From: Bradyrhizobium sp. BTAi1
Lineage (GTDB): Bacteria; Pseudomonadota; Alphaproteobacteria; Rhizobiales; Xanthobacteraceae
Length of the DNA stretch: 64,000 nucleotides
NCBI RefSeq assembly: GCF_000015165.1
Contig: NC_009485.1
Coordinates: 2,582,001-2,646,000, forward strand
Direction: 5' to 3'
The position numbers were made by a program, and so were the translations under genes. The notes below the pieces were generated by a model. It searched no databases, was not told where the DNA came from, and saw nothing but the letters and a program-made list of their open reading frames with translations. Below are positions 55,130 to 63,860 of the stretch, piece by piece. Numbering within the stretch: position 1 is the stretch's first letter; each line of letters starts with the position of its first letter.

Positions 55130-56371
55130 ATGTCCAGCAAAGCTGCAACGGCAGATCTCGGCACGGCCGCGCCGGCCTTCAACAGGACGCCGAAGGCCCA
55201 TGTCATTCGCTCGGATACCGAAGCCATCGACATCGCCCGTCAGCTCGCGGCGGATTTTGCCATTGGCGCCGCCGAGCGGGACCGCGATCAGCGCCTGCCG
55301 GTGGCCGAACTCGACCGCTTCTCCGCCAGCGGCTTGTGGGGCATCACGGTGCCGAAGGCCCATGGTGGTGCGGGCGTTTCCTTCGTGACCGTCGGCGAGG
55401 TGATCAAGCTGATCTCAGCGGCCGACTCGTCGCTCGGCCAGATTCCGCAGAACCATCTGGGTGTTCTCGACCTGCTGCGGCTGACGGCCTCCGACGAGCA
55501 GAAGGCCTATTGGTTCGAGAAGGTGCAGCAGGGCTATCGCTTCGGCAACGCGTTTTCCGAAGCCGGGAGCAAGCATGCCGGCATTTTCGATACGAAGATC
55601 GTTCCCGACGGCGCTGGCTTCCGGATCGACGGCGAGAAGTTCTATTCCACCGGCGCGCTGCTCGCGCATTACATTCCGATCGCCGCGACCGACAGGGAGG
55701 GCCGGGTGCACATTGCCATTGCGGGCCGGGATGCCGAAGGCCTGACCGTCGTCGACGATTGGTCGGGCTTCGGCCAGAAGACGACGGCGAGCGGAACCGT
55801 GTTGCTGCGCGGCGTCAGGGTCGATCCGATCGCGGTGTTTCCGGCGCATCTCGCCTATGATGGTCCGACGGCCAACGGTCCGGTCGCGCAGATCATCCAG
55901 GCCGCCGTCGATGCCGGCATCGCCAAGGGTGCGATCGCCGACACCGTGTCCTTCGTGCGGCAGCGGACCCGGCCCTGGATCGATAGCGGGCAGGAGCACG
56001 GCTACGAGGACTACTTCACCATCGCCCAGGTCGGCGACCTCACCATCAAGCTGCATGCGGCGGAAGCGCTGCTGGAGCGGGCCGGCCGCGCCGTCGATGC
56101 GGCGATCGCCGAGCCGACCGAACAGAGCGTTGCCGCCGCGTCGGTCGCGGTGGCGGTGGCCAAGGTCGCGACGAGCGAGATTGCCGTGCTCGCGGGCAGC
56201 AAGCTGCACGAGCTCGGCGGCACGCGCTCGACGCTCGCGCAATACAATCTCGACCGTCACTGGCGCAACGCGCGGACGCACACGCTGCACGACCCGGTGC
56301 GCTGGAAGTATTTCCACGTCGGCAACTACCTGCTGAACGGCATCGCGCCGCCGCGTCACGCCTGGAATTGA
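55130..56371 (+). CDS. SfnB/DszC-type flavin monooxygenase, tandem copy 2
   Basis: This 413-residue paralogue of the preceding protein keeps all four DszC-like positions: His109 (PQNHLG), Ser173 (GEKFYSTGALL), His384 and His387 (RTHTLHDP). VDDWSGFGQKTTASGTVL and DRHWRNAR are also present. Comparison by eye shows it is closer to copy 3 than to copy 1. It should be an FMNH2-dependent monooxygenase acting on an organosulfur compound imported by the adjacent transporter. It lies 39 bases after copy 1. Confidence 0.85.
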   Translation: MSSKAATADLGTAAPAFNRTPKAHVIRSDTEAIDIARQLAADFAIGAAERDRDQRLPVAELDRFSASGLWGITVPKAHGGAGVSFVTVGEVIKLISAADSSLGQIPQNHLGVLDLLRLTASDEQKAYWFEKVQQGYRFGNAFSEAGSKHAGIFDTKIVPDGAGFRIDGEKFYSTGALLAHYIPIAATDREGRVHIAIAGRDAEGLTVVDDWSGFGQKTTASGTVLLRGVRVDPIAVFPAHLAYDGPTANGPVAQIIQAAVDAGIAKGAIADTVSFVRQRTRPWIDSGQEHGYEDYFTIAQVGDLTIKLHAAEALLERAGRAVDAAIAEPTEQSVAAASVAVAVAKVATSEIAVLAGSKLHELGGTRSTLAQYNLDRHWRNARTHTLHDPVRWKYFHVGNYLLNGIAPPRHAWN

Positions 56372-56438
56372 GATCGTGAACCCATTTTGCTCGGTCGGTC
56401 GCCGCAAGCGCGACGCGACCATCAACGAGTGAGGAGGA

Positions 56439-57689
56439 GTGACCATGAACGCTGTCCCTGAACGCCGGGCCATTGCCGACGCGCAGACCCCGGTCTTCGA
56501 GAAACATCCGCACGCGCACCGCATCACCTCCGATGCGGAGGCGATCGAGATCGCGACGAAGCTCGCTGCCGAGTTCGCCGAGGAGGCCGCGGAGCGCGAT
56601 CGCCTGCGCCGGCTGCCTGCAGCCGAGCTCGATCGCTTCTCCGGCTCCGGCCTGTGGGCGATCACCGTGCCCAAGGCGTATGGCGGCGCCGGAGTTTCGA
56701 TCGTGACCCTGGCCGAAATCATCAAGCTCATCTCCGCCGCCGATCCGTCGCTCGGACAGCTGCCGCAGAACCATTTCGCGGCGCTCGACGTGATCCGGGT
56801 CGTGGCCTCCGAGGAGCAGAAGAAGCTCTGGTTCGACCGCGTGCTGCAGGGCTACCGCTTCGGCAACGCGTTCTCCGAGGCCAAGAGCAAGACGGTCGGC
56901 GCCTTCGAGACCCGGTTGACCCGCGATGGCGACGGGCATGTCGTCAATGGCGAGAAGTTCTACGCGACCGGCGCGCTGTTCGCCCACTTCGTGCATATCG
57001 GTGCCGTCGCCGAGGACGGCCTCGTGTATCTTGCCATCGTGCCGCGCGACACGCCGGGTCTCACGATCATCGACGACTGGTCGGGCTTCGGGCAGCGGAC
57101 GACCGCGAGCGGCAAGGTCCTGATCGAGAACGTACGCGTCGGCAAGGAGGGCGTGATCCCCGCCCATCTCGGCGCCTCCAATCCCTCCGCCAACGGCGCC
57201 ATCTCCCAGATCATCCAGGCCGCCGTCGATGCCGGCATCGCGTCCGGCGCGATTGCGGAGACCAAGCGCTTCGTGCGCGATTACGCCCGGCCCTGGCTCG
57301 ACAGCGGACAGGAGCATGGCTACGAGGACGTGTTCACGATCTCCCAGATCGGCGATCTCGAGGTGAAGCTGCATGCGGCGGAAGCGCTGCTCGAGCGCGC
57401 CGGCCGCGCCGTCGATACCATCCTCGAGCACCCGACGGCGACCTCCGTGGCCAAGGCCACGATCGCGGTGGCCGAGTCCAAGATCCTGACCACCGAGATC
57501 GCGATTCTTGCGACCAACAAGCTGCATGAGCTCGGCGGCACGCGCTCGACGCTGGCACAGTACAATCTCGACCGGCACTGGCGCAACGCGCGGACCCATA
57601 CGCTGCACGACCCCGTGCGCTGGAAGTATTTCCATGTCGGCAACTACGCCTTGAACGGAATCTCGCCGCCGAGCCATGCGTGGAGCTGA
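56439..57689 (+). CDS. SfnB/DszC-type flavin monooxygenase, tandem copy 3
   Basis: This 416-residue protein is the third SfnB/DszC paralogue and last gene of the 10.3-kb operon. It carries PQNHFAALDV, GEKFYATGALF (Ala where copies 1 and 2 have Ser), IDDWSGFGQRTTASGKVL and RTHTLHDPVRWKYF. The replacement of the catalytic-type Ser by Ala in GEKFYATG is notable because the corresponding DszC serine contacts the hydroperoxyflavin. GAGGAGTGACC precedes the ATG. The three copies probably differ in substrate or reaction. Confidence 0.85.
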   Translation: MTMNAVPERRAIADAQTPVFEKHPHAHRITSDAEAIEIATKLAAEFAEEAAERDRLRRLPAAELDRFSGSGLWAITVPKAYGGAGVSIVTLAEIIKLISAADPSLGQLPQNHFAALDVIRVVASEEQKKLWFDRVLQGYRFGNAFSEAKSKTVGAFETRLTRDGDGHVVNGEKFYATGALFAHFVHIGAVAEDGLVYLAIVPRDTPGLTIIDDWSGFGQRTTASGKVLIENVRVGKEGVIPAHLGASNPSANGAISQIIQAAVDAGIASGAIAETKRFVRDYARPWLDSGQEHGYEDVFTISQIGDLEVKLHAAEALLERAGRAVDTILEHPTATSVAKATIAVAESKILTTEIAILATNKLHELGGTRSTLAQYNLDRHWRNARTHTLHDPVRWKYFHVGNYALNGISPPSHAWS

Positions 57690-58324
57690 CTGGGCCTGAT
57701 AGACGCCCGCGATGCTCTCGGGCGGGGCGCGCGGGTTCGTAGCCTCGCGGCGTCTTACGTCCGAGTTTTGCCGGTCGTTCCGCCCTCGTCGAGAGAGGAG
57801 GGCGCGGGGAATGCCGGGCGCTAGCCGCACCCATGGCCCGCCTGCAGAAAAAAGCAGGCGGCAGTCACCACAGGTTCAGCCGAAGACACCCGGCATTCCC
57901 CGCGCGATGGTTTTCACGCTTATGTCGCGCTCTCCTCGGTGTGCCGGCTTGATAGCCACCGTCGCTTTCGGGCTCATCATCACCCGGAAGCTTAGCGCCA
58001 GCGTCGGGGCGCCAGGACCACGCGTCTTCACGTCCGCAACCTGCCGTTCGTCCGCACGCCCTGAGGAGCGCGCTGCGACCGATCGCGGCCACCGCATCCC
58101 ACGCTCCACGGTTCGTGACGATCGCGAAACGCCCCTCCAGCGAGCGCGGGACGGCGTGGAGCATCGATCTGATTTGCCCGACGACACAAGCGTCGCGGCC
58201 TGCGACAGAGTGGCACGACGGGCAATTTGCGCAGGGCTGGGTTGCGGGGCGTCGCGCCACGGAACGTCGCCGGCCTCGACTGAAACGGCTGCAATGGGCC
58301 AGGGCCCGACCCTGATGCTTGCCG
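57690..58324. repeat. Non-coding block resembling a dispersed Bradyrhizobium repeat
   Basis: This is 635 bases without a credible gene, though several frames are open. The part from about 57780 to 58170 (including the long inverted repeat listed next and the stretch CACGCTCCACGGTTCGTGAC) matches my memory of a repeat found many times in Bradyrhizobium genomes. That recollection, not a search, is the basis. It may also terminate the SfnB operon. Confidence 0.5.
57802..57905. repeat. Perfect 17-bp inverted repeat with inner hairpin
   Basis: GCGCGGGGAATGCCGGG at 57802-57818 has its exact complement at 57889-57905. Inside lies a second hairpin: CCGCCTGC (57838-57845) and GCAGGCGG (57854-57861) around AGAAAAAA. 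On the minus strand the inner loop is a T tract. The nested structure could be an RNA element, a bidirectional terminator or part of a mobile repeat. Confidence 0.8.
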
Positions 58325-58621
58325 TTAGACACCGTCCATGAAGAACGTCATGTCGTTCACGCTTTGACAACCCTTGCGGAGTTCGATCAGGGGCTGATAC
58401 TCGGGTGATGAATACCACTCATTAATCGCCGCCCTATCCGGAAACTCTATCACCACGACGCGCTCAGGTTTCCAATATCCGCCCTCGGGCATTCTCAGAT
58501 TTTCGCCCCGCGTCAAATAACGGCCGCCAAATTTTGCAACTAGCGGCCCGATCTGGTTCCTGTACTCGTCGAATCTGGTGTGGTCCGTTATCTGGTGAAG
58601 TCCAACTACATAAGAAGGCAT
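58325..58621 (-). CDS. DUF1330-family small protein
   Basis: This is a 98-residue single-domain protein of the DUF1330 type (dimeric alpha/beta barrel fold): SYVVGLHQITDHTRFDEYRNQI, GGRYLTRGENL, VVVIEFPDRAAINEWYSSPEYQPL. Function is unknown for the family. Some members sit with catabolic genes. It is transcribed with the RidA-type gene 18 bases upstream. Codon use is less GC-biased than the neighbours, which may mean later arrival. Confidence 0.85.
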   Translation of the reverse strand: MPSYVVGLHQITDHTRFDEYRNQIGPLVAKFGGRYLTRGENLRMPEGGYWKPERVVVIEFPDRAAINEWYSSPEYQPLIELRKGCQSVNDMTFFMDGV

Positions 58622-58639
58622 CCCTCATCTCCCTTCCAT

Positions 58640-59026
58640 TCAGACGATTGCGGCGGCGATAGCTTCAATCTCGATGACGAACTCCGGCCTGACCAGCCCG
58701 GCGACCACGATCAATGTTGTCGTCGGGGGCGTCCCCGGGAAGCGCCGGTCCCGCGCGCGCCGATAGCCTTCCATGTGCTCGCGACCTGTGACGTAAACGC
58801 TGAGGCGAATGACGTTTTCCATTGTCATGCTGTCTTCCGCCAGAATAGCCTCGATATTGGCAAGGCAGATCTCGGCTTGGGCTTCGCTGTCGGGGGGGAT
58901 GTTGTCGTCTCGATCGATTCCGAGCTGTCCGGCCGTGATCACCAGCCGATGGTTGGCCGGTACGGCGAGGCCGTGGCTATAACGAGCCAAGGGCGGACGG
59001 ATTGTTGATGGAATTAGCGCGCGCAT
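58640..59026 (-). CDS. RidA/YjgF-family protein
   Basis: This 128-residue protein has the RidA fold: LARYSHGLAVPANHRLVITAGQLG, ANIEAILAEDSMTMENVIRLSVYVTG and the C-terminal VRPEFVIEIEAIAA, where the Arg is the substrate-binding residue of deaminating members. RidA proteins hydrolyse reactive enamines and imines from PLP enzymes or act in catabolic deamination. The ATG at 59026 has AGGAA upstream. The frame to 59095 is longer but without a start signal. It pairs with the DUF1330 gene. Confidence 0.85.
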   Translation of the reverse strand: MRALIPSTIRPPLARYSHGLAVPANHRLVITAGQLGIDRDDNIPPDSEAQAEICLANIEAILAEDSMTMENVIRLSVYVTGREHMEGYRRARDRRFPGTPPTTTLIVVAGLVRPEFVIEIEAIAAAIV

Positions 59027-59202
59027 AGCGATCGTTCCTGTGCGAGAAGATGAGCGGATCACGATTGCATTCGGGGCAGTAGAGGAGTCCGACACGGTTG
59101 CAGTCTATCAGTTCTAAGTCAGGACAAGACAGATTGGCACTCCGTTGCGGGTCACGAGCGATGGTTCACCGTACAACCGGCGGAATTACGTTAAGCCGCT
59201 GC

Positions 59203-60477
59203 TCACGGAATCAGCGTCAGCTGTTGCGGGGGCAGGCCGAGATGATACTGCCCCGCCGCTTCGAGGCGGGCGATGCTGCCCTGGACCTGGTTGGAGACGG
59301 CGTGGATGTCGCGGAAGCGCTGCTCGAATCCGTTGTGGCGGAACAGGGCGGTGGAGCCGGCCTCCTTGAACAGGATGTTGGCGGCATCGCGCGCGCAGTC
59401 GATCTGGTGCGTGCAGGCCTGCCGGATCTTGATCCGCAGGGGGAAGCTGATCGCGCCGTCGGTCGCGCATTGCTCCCAGGCCTCGCGCAGCAGCTGCAGC
59501 AGCCAGGCCTGGGCGGCTGAGATCAGCGAATCCGCCTGGGCGACGCGCGCCTGGATCCAGCCGTCGTCGCGCAGCGGGATCGCATTGGACGGCGTCTTGC
59601 CGCGCGCGAGCTGGACGAACTGATCGAACATCGCCCGCGCTGCGCCGATCGCGACCGACGACAGGCCGGAGCAGGCGATCAGCTGCATCGAATGACGATA
59701 GAGAAGGCCGGCCTCGCGGCGCTCCGGCTCGGCTTCGGCGACCACGTCCTCCGGCAGATTGTGGTCGCGCCCGCGGCCGCGCGGCACCGCGCCGTAGCCG
59801 GCCGGGACGAACAGATCCGTGACCGAATAGGTGTCGCTGCCGGTGCCGCGCAGGCCCATCACGTCCCACGTGTCCGGATGGATGGTGGCGTCCTCGCGCC
59901 GGAAGATCATTGTGCGTTCGACAGGGCGCCCCGCAGCGTCTTTGAGCGGCACGCCGTTGGCGTCGGTCAGGCGGGAATGGCCGCCGAGCCAGGTCGCGAC
60001 GCGGCTGCTGCTGCCGAAGCTCCAGGTGCCCGTCACGCGCCATCCGCCGGTGACGGGGATCGCCAGGCAGGGCGGATCGATGCTGGCAAATCCGAAGGTG
60101 AAGACCGCGCGCGGGTCGCTGAAGATGGCGTGGAGAACCTCGGGCGCGAGGTAGGCGGAGATCGAGCTGGCGCAGGCCGATTGCGCCACGCACCACGCCA
60201 CGCTCGCATCGCCCTCGGCAATCGCGGCTATGATCTGCGCATGAATCTCAGGGCGCAACTCCAGACCGCCGACCGACCGGGGCAGGGTGGCGCGGAAGAT
60301 CCGGTTGTCGTGCAGCGCGGCAAGAACGGGAGCCGCAATGGTCCCGGTGGTGTCCGTGTCGCGGCTTTGCCGTTCGAGCAGCGGCTTCAGCGCGCGGGCC
60401 TGCGCAATGCGGTTCTGATCGTCATCATCAGCTGCAGCGGGGCCGTCGTGGCGGAGGCGTTGCGCATGGGTCGGCAT
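59203..60477 (-). CDS. Acyl-CoA-dehydrogenase-fold flavin monooxygenase (HsaA/DszC-related)
   Basis: This 424-residue protein is in the group D flavin monooxygenase superfamily: LPRSVGGLELRPEIHAQIIAA, AEGDASVAWCVAQS, VTGTWSFGSSSRVATWLGGH, VMGLRGTGSDTYSVTDLFVP and a C-terminal FRDIHAVSNQVQGS with the tail His. It differs from the SfnB tandem copies and is nearer to HsaA-like hydroxylases. The substrate is unknown, but it is divergent from a Liv-type transporter whose ligand it may oxidise. I chose 60477 because GGAGAG lies upstream. Starts at 60537 or 60639 would add unconserved residues. Confidence 0.8.
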   Translation of the reverse strand: MPTHAQRLRHDGPAAADDDDQNRIAQARALKPLLERQSRDTDTTGTIAAPVLAALHDNRIFRATLPRSVGGLELRPEIHAQIIAAIAEGDASVAWCVAQSACASSISAYLAPEVLHAIFSDPRAVFTFGFASIDPPCLAIPVTGGWRVTGTWSFGSSSRVATWLGGHSRLTDANGVPLKDAAGRPVERTMIFRREDATIHPDTWDVMGLRGTGSDTYSVTDLFVPAGYGAVPRGRGRDHNLPEDVVAEAEPERREAGLLYRHSMQLIACSGLSSVAIGAARAMFDQFVQLARGKTPSNAIPLRDDGWIQARVAQADSLISAAQAWLLQLLREAWEQCATDGAISFPLRIKIRQACTHQIDCARDAANILFKEAGSTALFRHNGFEQRFRDIHAVSNQVQGSIARLEAAGQYHLGLPPQQLTLIP

Positions 60478-60725
60478 CGGGGGCTCTCCGCTCTGGTGGA
60501 GCGACGCTCCCGTCGGCTCCGCTGCTCGGCTCGTCATTGCTGGGCTGAGTATCTCAACTTTCCGAGGAAAAGTGTTTCCATCTTCGGCCGCGCCGGAGCA
60601 TGCGGTCCACGATCTGGCGCGCGGGCATGGAATGGTCATGCAATTTGTTCCGAAGCGCTGCTGTCAGCTTGAATGTCGCACAGCGTGCATGTCAGCTTTG
60701 TAGCTCAGGCAGCTCTGGGGGACGA

Positions 60726-61970
60726 ATGAAAATGAGACGGATCGGTGGACTACGCGTGCTGGCGGCTGCCGTGCTCGCAGGCGTTTCGATGACCATGTCG
60801 GGTGCCATCGCGGGGCCCGACCCGATCCGGATCGGCGTGCTCACCGTCCGCAGCGGTCCATCCAAGCCGATCGGCGATGATATCCTCGCCGGGATCGAGA
60901 CCGTCGTGCGTCAGCGCGGCAAGCTGCTGGGGCGGCCGATCGAGCTCGTGGTCGAGGAGAGTCTGTTCAACGCCCAGACGGCGGTGACCAAGGCGACCAA
61001 GCTGGTCCAGCAGGACAACGTCGCTGCCATCCTCGGCACCAGCACCGTCGAGACGCTGGCGCTGTTGTCGGTGGCCGACCGGCTCGGCGTGCCGATCGTC
61101 ACCTCGAATTCGGGATCGGCCGCGATCACGCGCGAGCGCTGCAATCGCTGGGTGTTTCGCACCAACCCCGAGGACCTGATGTCGGTGGTCTCGCTCGAAG
61201 CGCTGATCGCGCAGACGCCGCGGCTGCATAACGCCAAATGGTTCACGATCGGGCACGACTATCCGTGGGCGCGGCTGGTGGCCGGCGCGACCAAGGGGGT
61301 GAAGGCCGTGCAATATGCCGGCGAGGCCTTTGCGCCGCTCGACACCTCGGATTGGGCGCCGTTCATCGCGCAGGCCAAGGCGTCCGGCGCCACGGTGGTG
61401 ATCGCGCCGGTGACGCTCGGCGTGCCCCTGCTGCAGTTCATTCAGCAGGCCAATGAGTTCGGTCTCACCAAGGACGCCGTGCTGGTGTCGCCGATCGGGC
61501 TGCCCGACTGGCTGGTCGACAAGCTCGGCGAGGCGTCGACCGGCGTGATCTCGGCGGGCTCGTGGGCGGCATGGCGGACCGAGGAGCAGTGGCCGGTGAC
61601 GCGCGGCTTCAACGAGGCGCATTATCAGTTGCACGGCCGTGTCGCGGGCATGCAGTCGCTGCAATCGGCGAGCGCGGCCACCGTTCTGTTCGACGCGATC
61701 GAGAAGGCCAACGCGACGTCGCCGGAGGCGATCGTCAAGGCGCTGGAGACGGTCGAGTCCGAAACGCCCGTCGGTCCGCTCAAATTCCAGGCCGGAGGAC
61801 GCGAGGCGCTGGCGCCGCTGTTCCTCGGTCCTTACGAAAAGCTGGCCGCGCCGAAATATGGCGCGAGCTATGCGCAGCGTCCGACGGCGGTGCCGGCCAG
61901 CCTGTCGCTGCCGAAGTCGGCGGCGGAGTATGGCTGCCGGCTCGATGGCACGACCGCGGCTGCCAAATAG
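60726..61970 (+). CDS. LivK-type periplasmic binding protein (second cassette)
   Basis: This 414-residue receptor has a signal peptide (LRVLAAAVLAGVSMTMSGAIA) followed by PDPIRIGVLTVRSGPSKPIG, RGKLLGRPIELVVEESLFN, QDNVAAILGTSTVETLALL and TSNSGSAAIT, the Liv/amide receptor pattern. The ATG at 60726 follows GGGGG at 4 bases. The open frame from 60600 has no start signal. It is distinct from the receptor at 51599 and leads a second Liv-type transporter operon that continues past the window edge. Confidence 0.88.
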   Translation: MKMRRIGGLRVLAAAVLAGVSMTMSGAIAGPDPIRIGVLTVRSGPSKPIGDDILAGIETVVRQRGKLLGRPIELVVEESLFNAQTAVTKATKLVQQDNVAAILGTSTVETLALLSVADRLGVPIVTSNSGSAAITRERCNRWVFRTNPEDLMSVVSLEALIAQTPRLHNAKWFTIGHDYPWARLVAGATKGVKAVQYAGEAFAPLDTSDWAPFIAQAKASGATVVIAPVTLGVPLLQFIQQANEFGLTKDAVLVSPIGLPDWLVDKLGEASTGVISAGSWAAWRTEEQWPVTRGFNEAHYQLHGRVAGMQSLQSASAATVLFDAIEKANATSPEAIVKALETVESETPVGPLKFQAGGREALAPLFLGPYEKLAAPKYGASYAQRPTAVPASLSLPKSAAEYGCRLDGTTAAAK

Positions 61971-61982
61971 TGGCGCCGTCGG

Positions 61983-62861
61983 ATGGCGCACGAGCTCAAC
62001 TTCCTGTTCGTCAATATCGTCAACGGGCTCGTCTACGGCTCCTTCCTGCTGCTGACGAGTCTCGGTCTCAGCCTGGTGTTCGGCCTCGGCCGTGTCGTCA
62101 ACTTTGCGCATGGCGCGTTCTACGCGCTGGGCGGCTACGTGCTGATCTCGGTGATGCGGGTCGGCGCAGGCTTCTGGCTCGCGCTCGCGGTGGTGCCCGT
62201 CGTGCTGACGGGCATCGGCCTCGCGCTGGAGGCGGGGCTGATCCGGCGTCTGCGCAAGCGGCCGGAGGTGGATACGCTGCTGGCGACCTTCGGTCTCTCC
62301 GCGATGCTGGTCGGCGGCATCGAATATCTCTGGGGCACCAGCACGACGATCGTGAAGCCGCCGCTCGGCTTCGAGGGCATCGTTCAGGTGCTTTCCAACG
62401 ACTTCCCCATCTATCGCTTCGCCGCGGCGGGATTGTCGCTGCTCATGGCCGCGGGCGTGTTGGCGATCGTGCAATGGACGCCACTCGGCCTGCGCATCCG
62501 CGCGATCGCTGACGACGCGGAGATGGCGGAAGCCATCGGCGTCGATCGCTCCAGATTGCTGTGGCAGGTGTTCGGCTATGCGGCCGGGCTCGCGGGCTTT
62601 GCCGGCGCGCTCGGGGCGCCGATCTTCGCGGTTCATCCGGAGATGGGGCTGTCGATCCTGATCGACTCGTTCCTGGTCGTCGTACTGGGCGGCCTCGGCA
62701 GCCTCAAGGGGTCGACGATCGGCGCGGCCGTGGTGTCGGTCACGAAGGCGGTTGGCGGGGCCTATCTCGCGGACTGGTCGACCGCCTTGCTGTTCCTCAT
62801 CGTCGCTTCCGTCCTGGTCGCACGTCCGACCGGCATTTTCGCAACCGGCCGGATCGCCTGA
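61983..62861 (+). CDS. LivH-type ABC permease (second cassette)
   Basis: This 292-residue LivH-type permease has NIVNGLVYGSFLLLTSLGLSL, VFGLGRVVNFAHGAFYALGGY (seen in parts), LRIRAIADDAEMAEAIGVD as the cytoplasmic loop and VVVLGGLGSLKGSTIGAA. It starts 12 bases after the binding-protein gene and is followed 6 bases later by the LivM-type gene. Confidence 0.92.
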   Translation: MAHELNFLFVNIVNGLVYGSFLLLTSLGLSLVFGLGRVVNFAHGAFYALGGYVLISVMRVGAGFWLALAVVPVVLTGIGLALEAGLIRRLRKRPEVDTLLATFGLSAMLVGGIEYLWGTSTTIVKPPLGFEGIVQVLSNDFPIYRFAAAGLSLLMAAGVLAIVQWTPLGLRIRAIADDAEMAEAIGVDRSRLLWQVFGYAAGLAGFAGALGAPIFAVHPEMGLSILIDSFLVVVLGGLGSLKGSTIGAAVVSVTKAVGGAYLADWSTALLFLIVASVLVARPTGIFATGRIA

Positions 62862-62867
62862 CCGCTC

Positions 62868-63860
62868 ATGACGCTCACCTCATCAACGATCGGCACTGCG
62901 GCGTCGGGTCGGACGAGCGCTCTCGTCACGATCGGTGTTGGTGCGCTCGCGCTGGCGGCCATCCTGGCCGCGCCGTGGCTGGCCAAGCCGTTCACCATCA
63001 CGCTGTTGACCGAGGCCTTCGTGCTCGCGATCTGGGCGATGAGCCTCAATCTGCTCAGCGGTCATGCCGGGCTGCTCAGCTTCGGGCACGCGGCGGGCTT
63101 CGGGCTTGGTGGCTACGCGGCCGGCTATTTCGCGCGCGAGGTGTCGGCGGATGTTATCTTGTCGCTGCTGTTCGCCGAGGCGGTGGTCTTCATCGTCGCC
63201 GCGCTGGCCGGTGCGGTCGCGATCCGGCTGTCGGGAGTCGCATTCTCGATCGTCTCGCTGTGCATCGCGCAGGTGCTCTATCAGGTGGCGATCGCCTGGC
63301 GGGCAGTCACCGAAGGCATGGATGGACTCCTCGGTGTCCCCTTGCCACGCCTGTTCGGCGCCACGATCAAAAACGGAGCGCCCTTCTACATTCTCGTGTC
63401 GGTCGTGATGATGGCGACGCTGGCGGGTCTCGCGCTGGTGCTGAAATCGCCGTTCGGTGCGACGCTGCGGGCGATCCGCACCAACGACATCCGCGCCGCC
63501 TCGATCGGGATCGACGTTCGCCTGCACAAATGGCTGGCCTTCGTGATCTCCTGGATGCTGGCCGGTCTCGCCGGCGGGCTCATGGTGTTCCTCAAGGCCG
63601 GCACCACGCCGATGTCGCTGCATTGGAGCGAATCCGGAAACGTCCTGATCATGACGATCTTCGGCGGCCTCGGCACCATCGTCGGGCCCGTCCTCGGCGC
63701 GGTGTGCTTCGTCTTCCTGCACGACGTCCTGACCTCGACGCTCGCGATCTGGCAGTTCGTGTTCGGCCTGATCTTCGTCGTGGTCGTCATCGCCTTCCCG
63801 TCGGGCCTTGCGGGCCTGCCCGCGCAATTTGGCAAGCTCCGATGGCGCTTCTCACGGTAA
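62868..63860 (+). CDS. LivM-type ABC permease (second cassette)
   Basis: This 330-residue LivM-type permease has WAMSLNLLSGHAGLLSFGHA, AIRLSGVAFSIVSLCIAQVL, the loop GATLRAIRTNDIRAASIGID and MTIFGGLGTIVGPVLGAV. It overlaps the following ATPase gene by 19 bases, so the two are translated together. Confidence 0.92.
   Translation: MTLTSSTIGTAASGRTSALVTIGVGALALAAILAAPWLAKPFTITLLTEAFVLAIWAMSLNLLSGHAGLLSFGHAAGFGLGGYAAGYFAREVSADVILSLLFAEAVVFIVAALAGAVAIRLSGVAFSIVSLCIAQVLYQVAIAWRAVTEGMDGLLGVPLPRLFGATIKNGAPFYILVSVVMMATLAGLALVLKSPFGATLRAIRTNDIRAASIGIDVRLHKWLAFVISWMLAGLAGGLMVFLKAGTTPMSLHWSESGNVLIMTIFGGLGTIVGPVLGAVCFVFLHDVLTSTLAIWQFVFGLIFVVVVIAFPSGLAGLPAQFGKLRWRFSR

Noticed and set aside
51509..55363. 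A 1284-codon open frame on the minus strand
   Set aside because: It lies antisense to the receptor, LivF-type and SfnB-type genes, has Arg/Asp/Gly-rich non-protein-like composition, and is a by-product of high GC third positions. The same applies to 47230-50124 and 34546-37023 on the minus strand.
57865..58418. Open minus-strand frames of 150-180 codons
   Set aside because: They lie within the repeat block and overlap each other in different frames. Arg/Ala-rich composition suggests chance.
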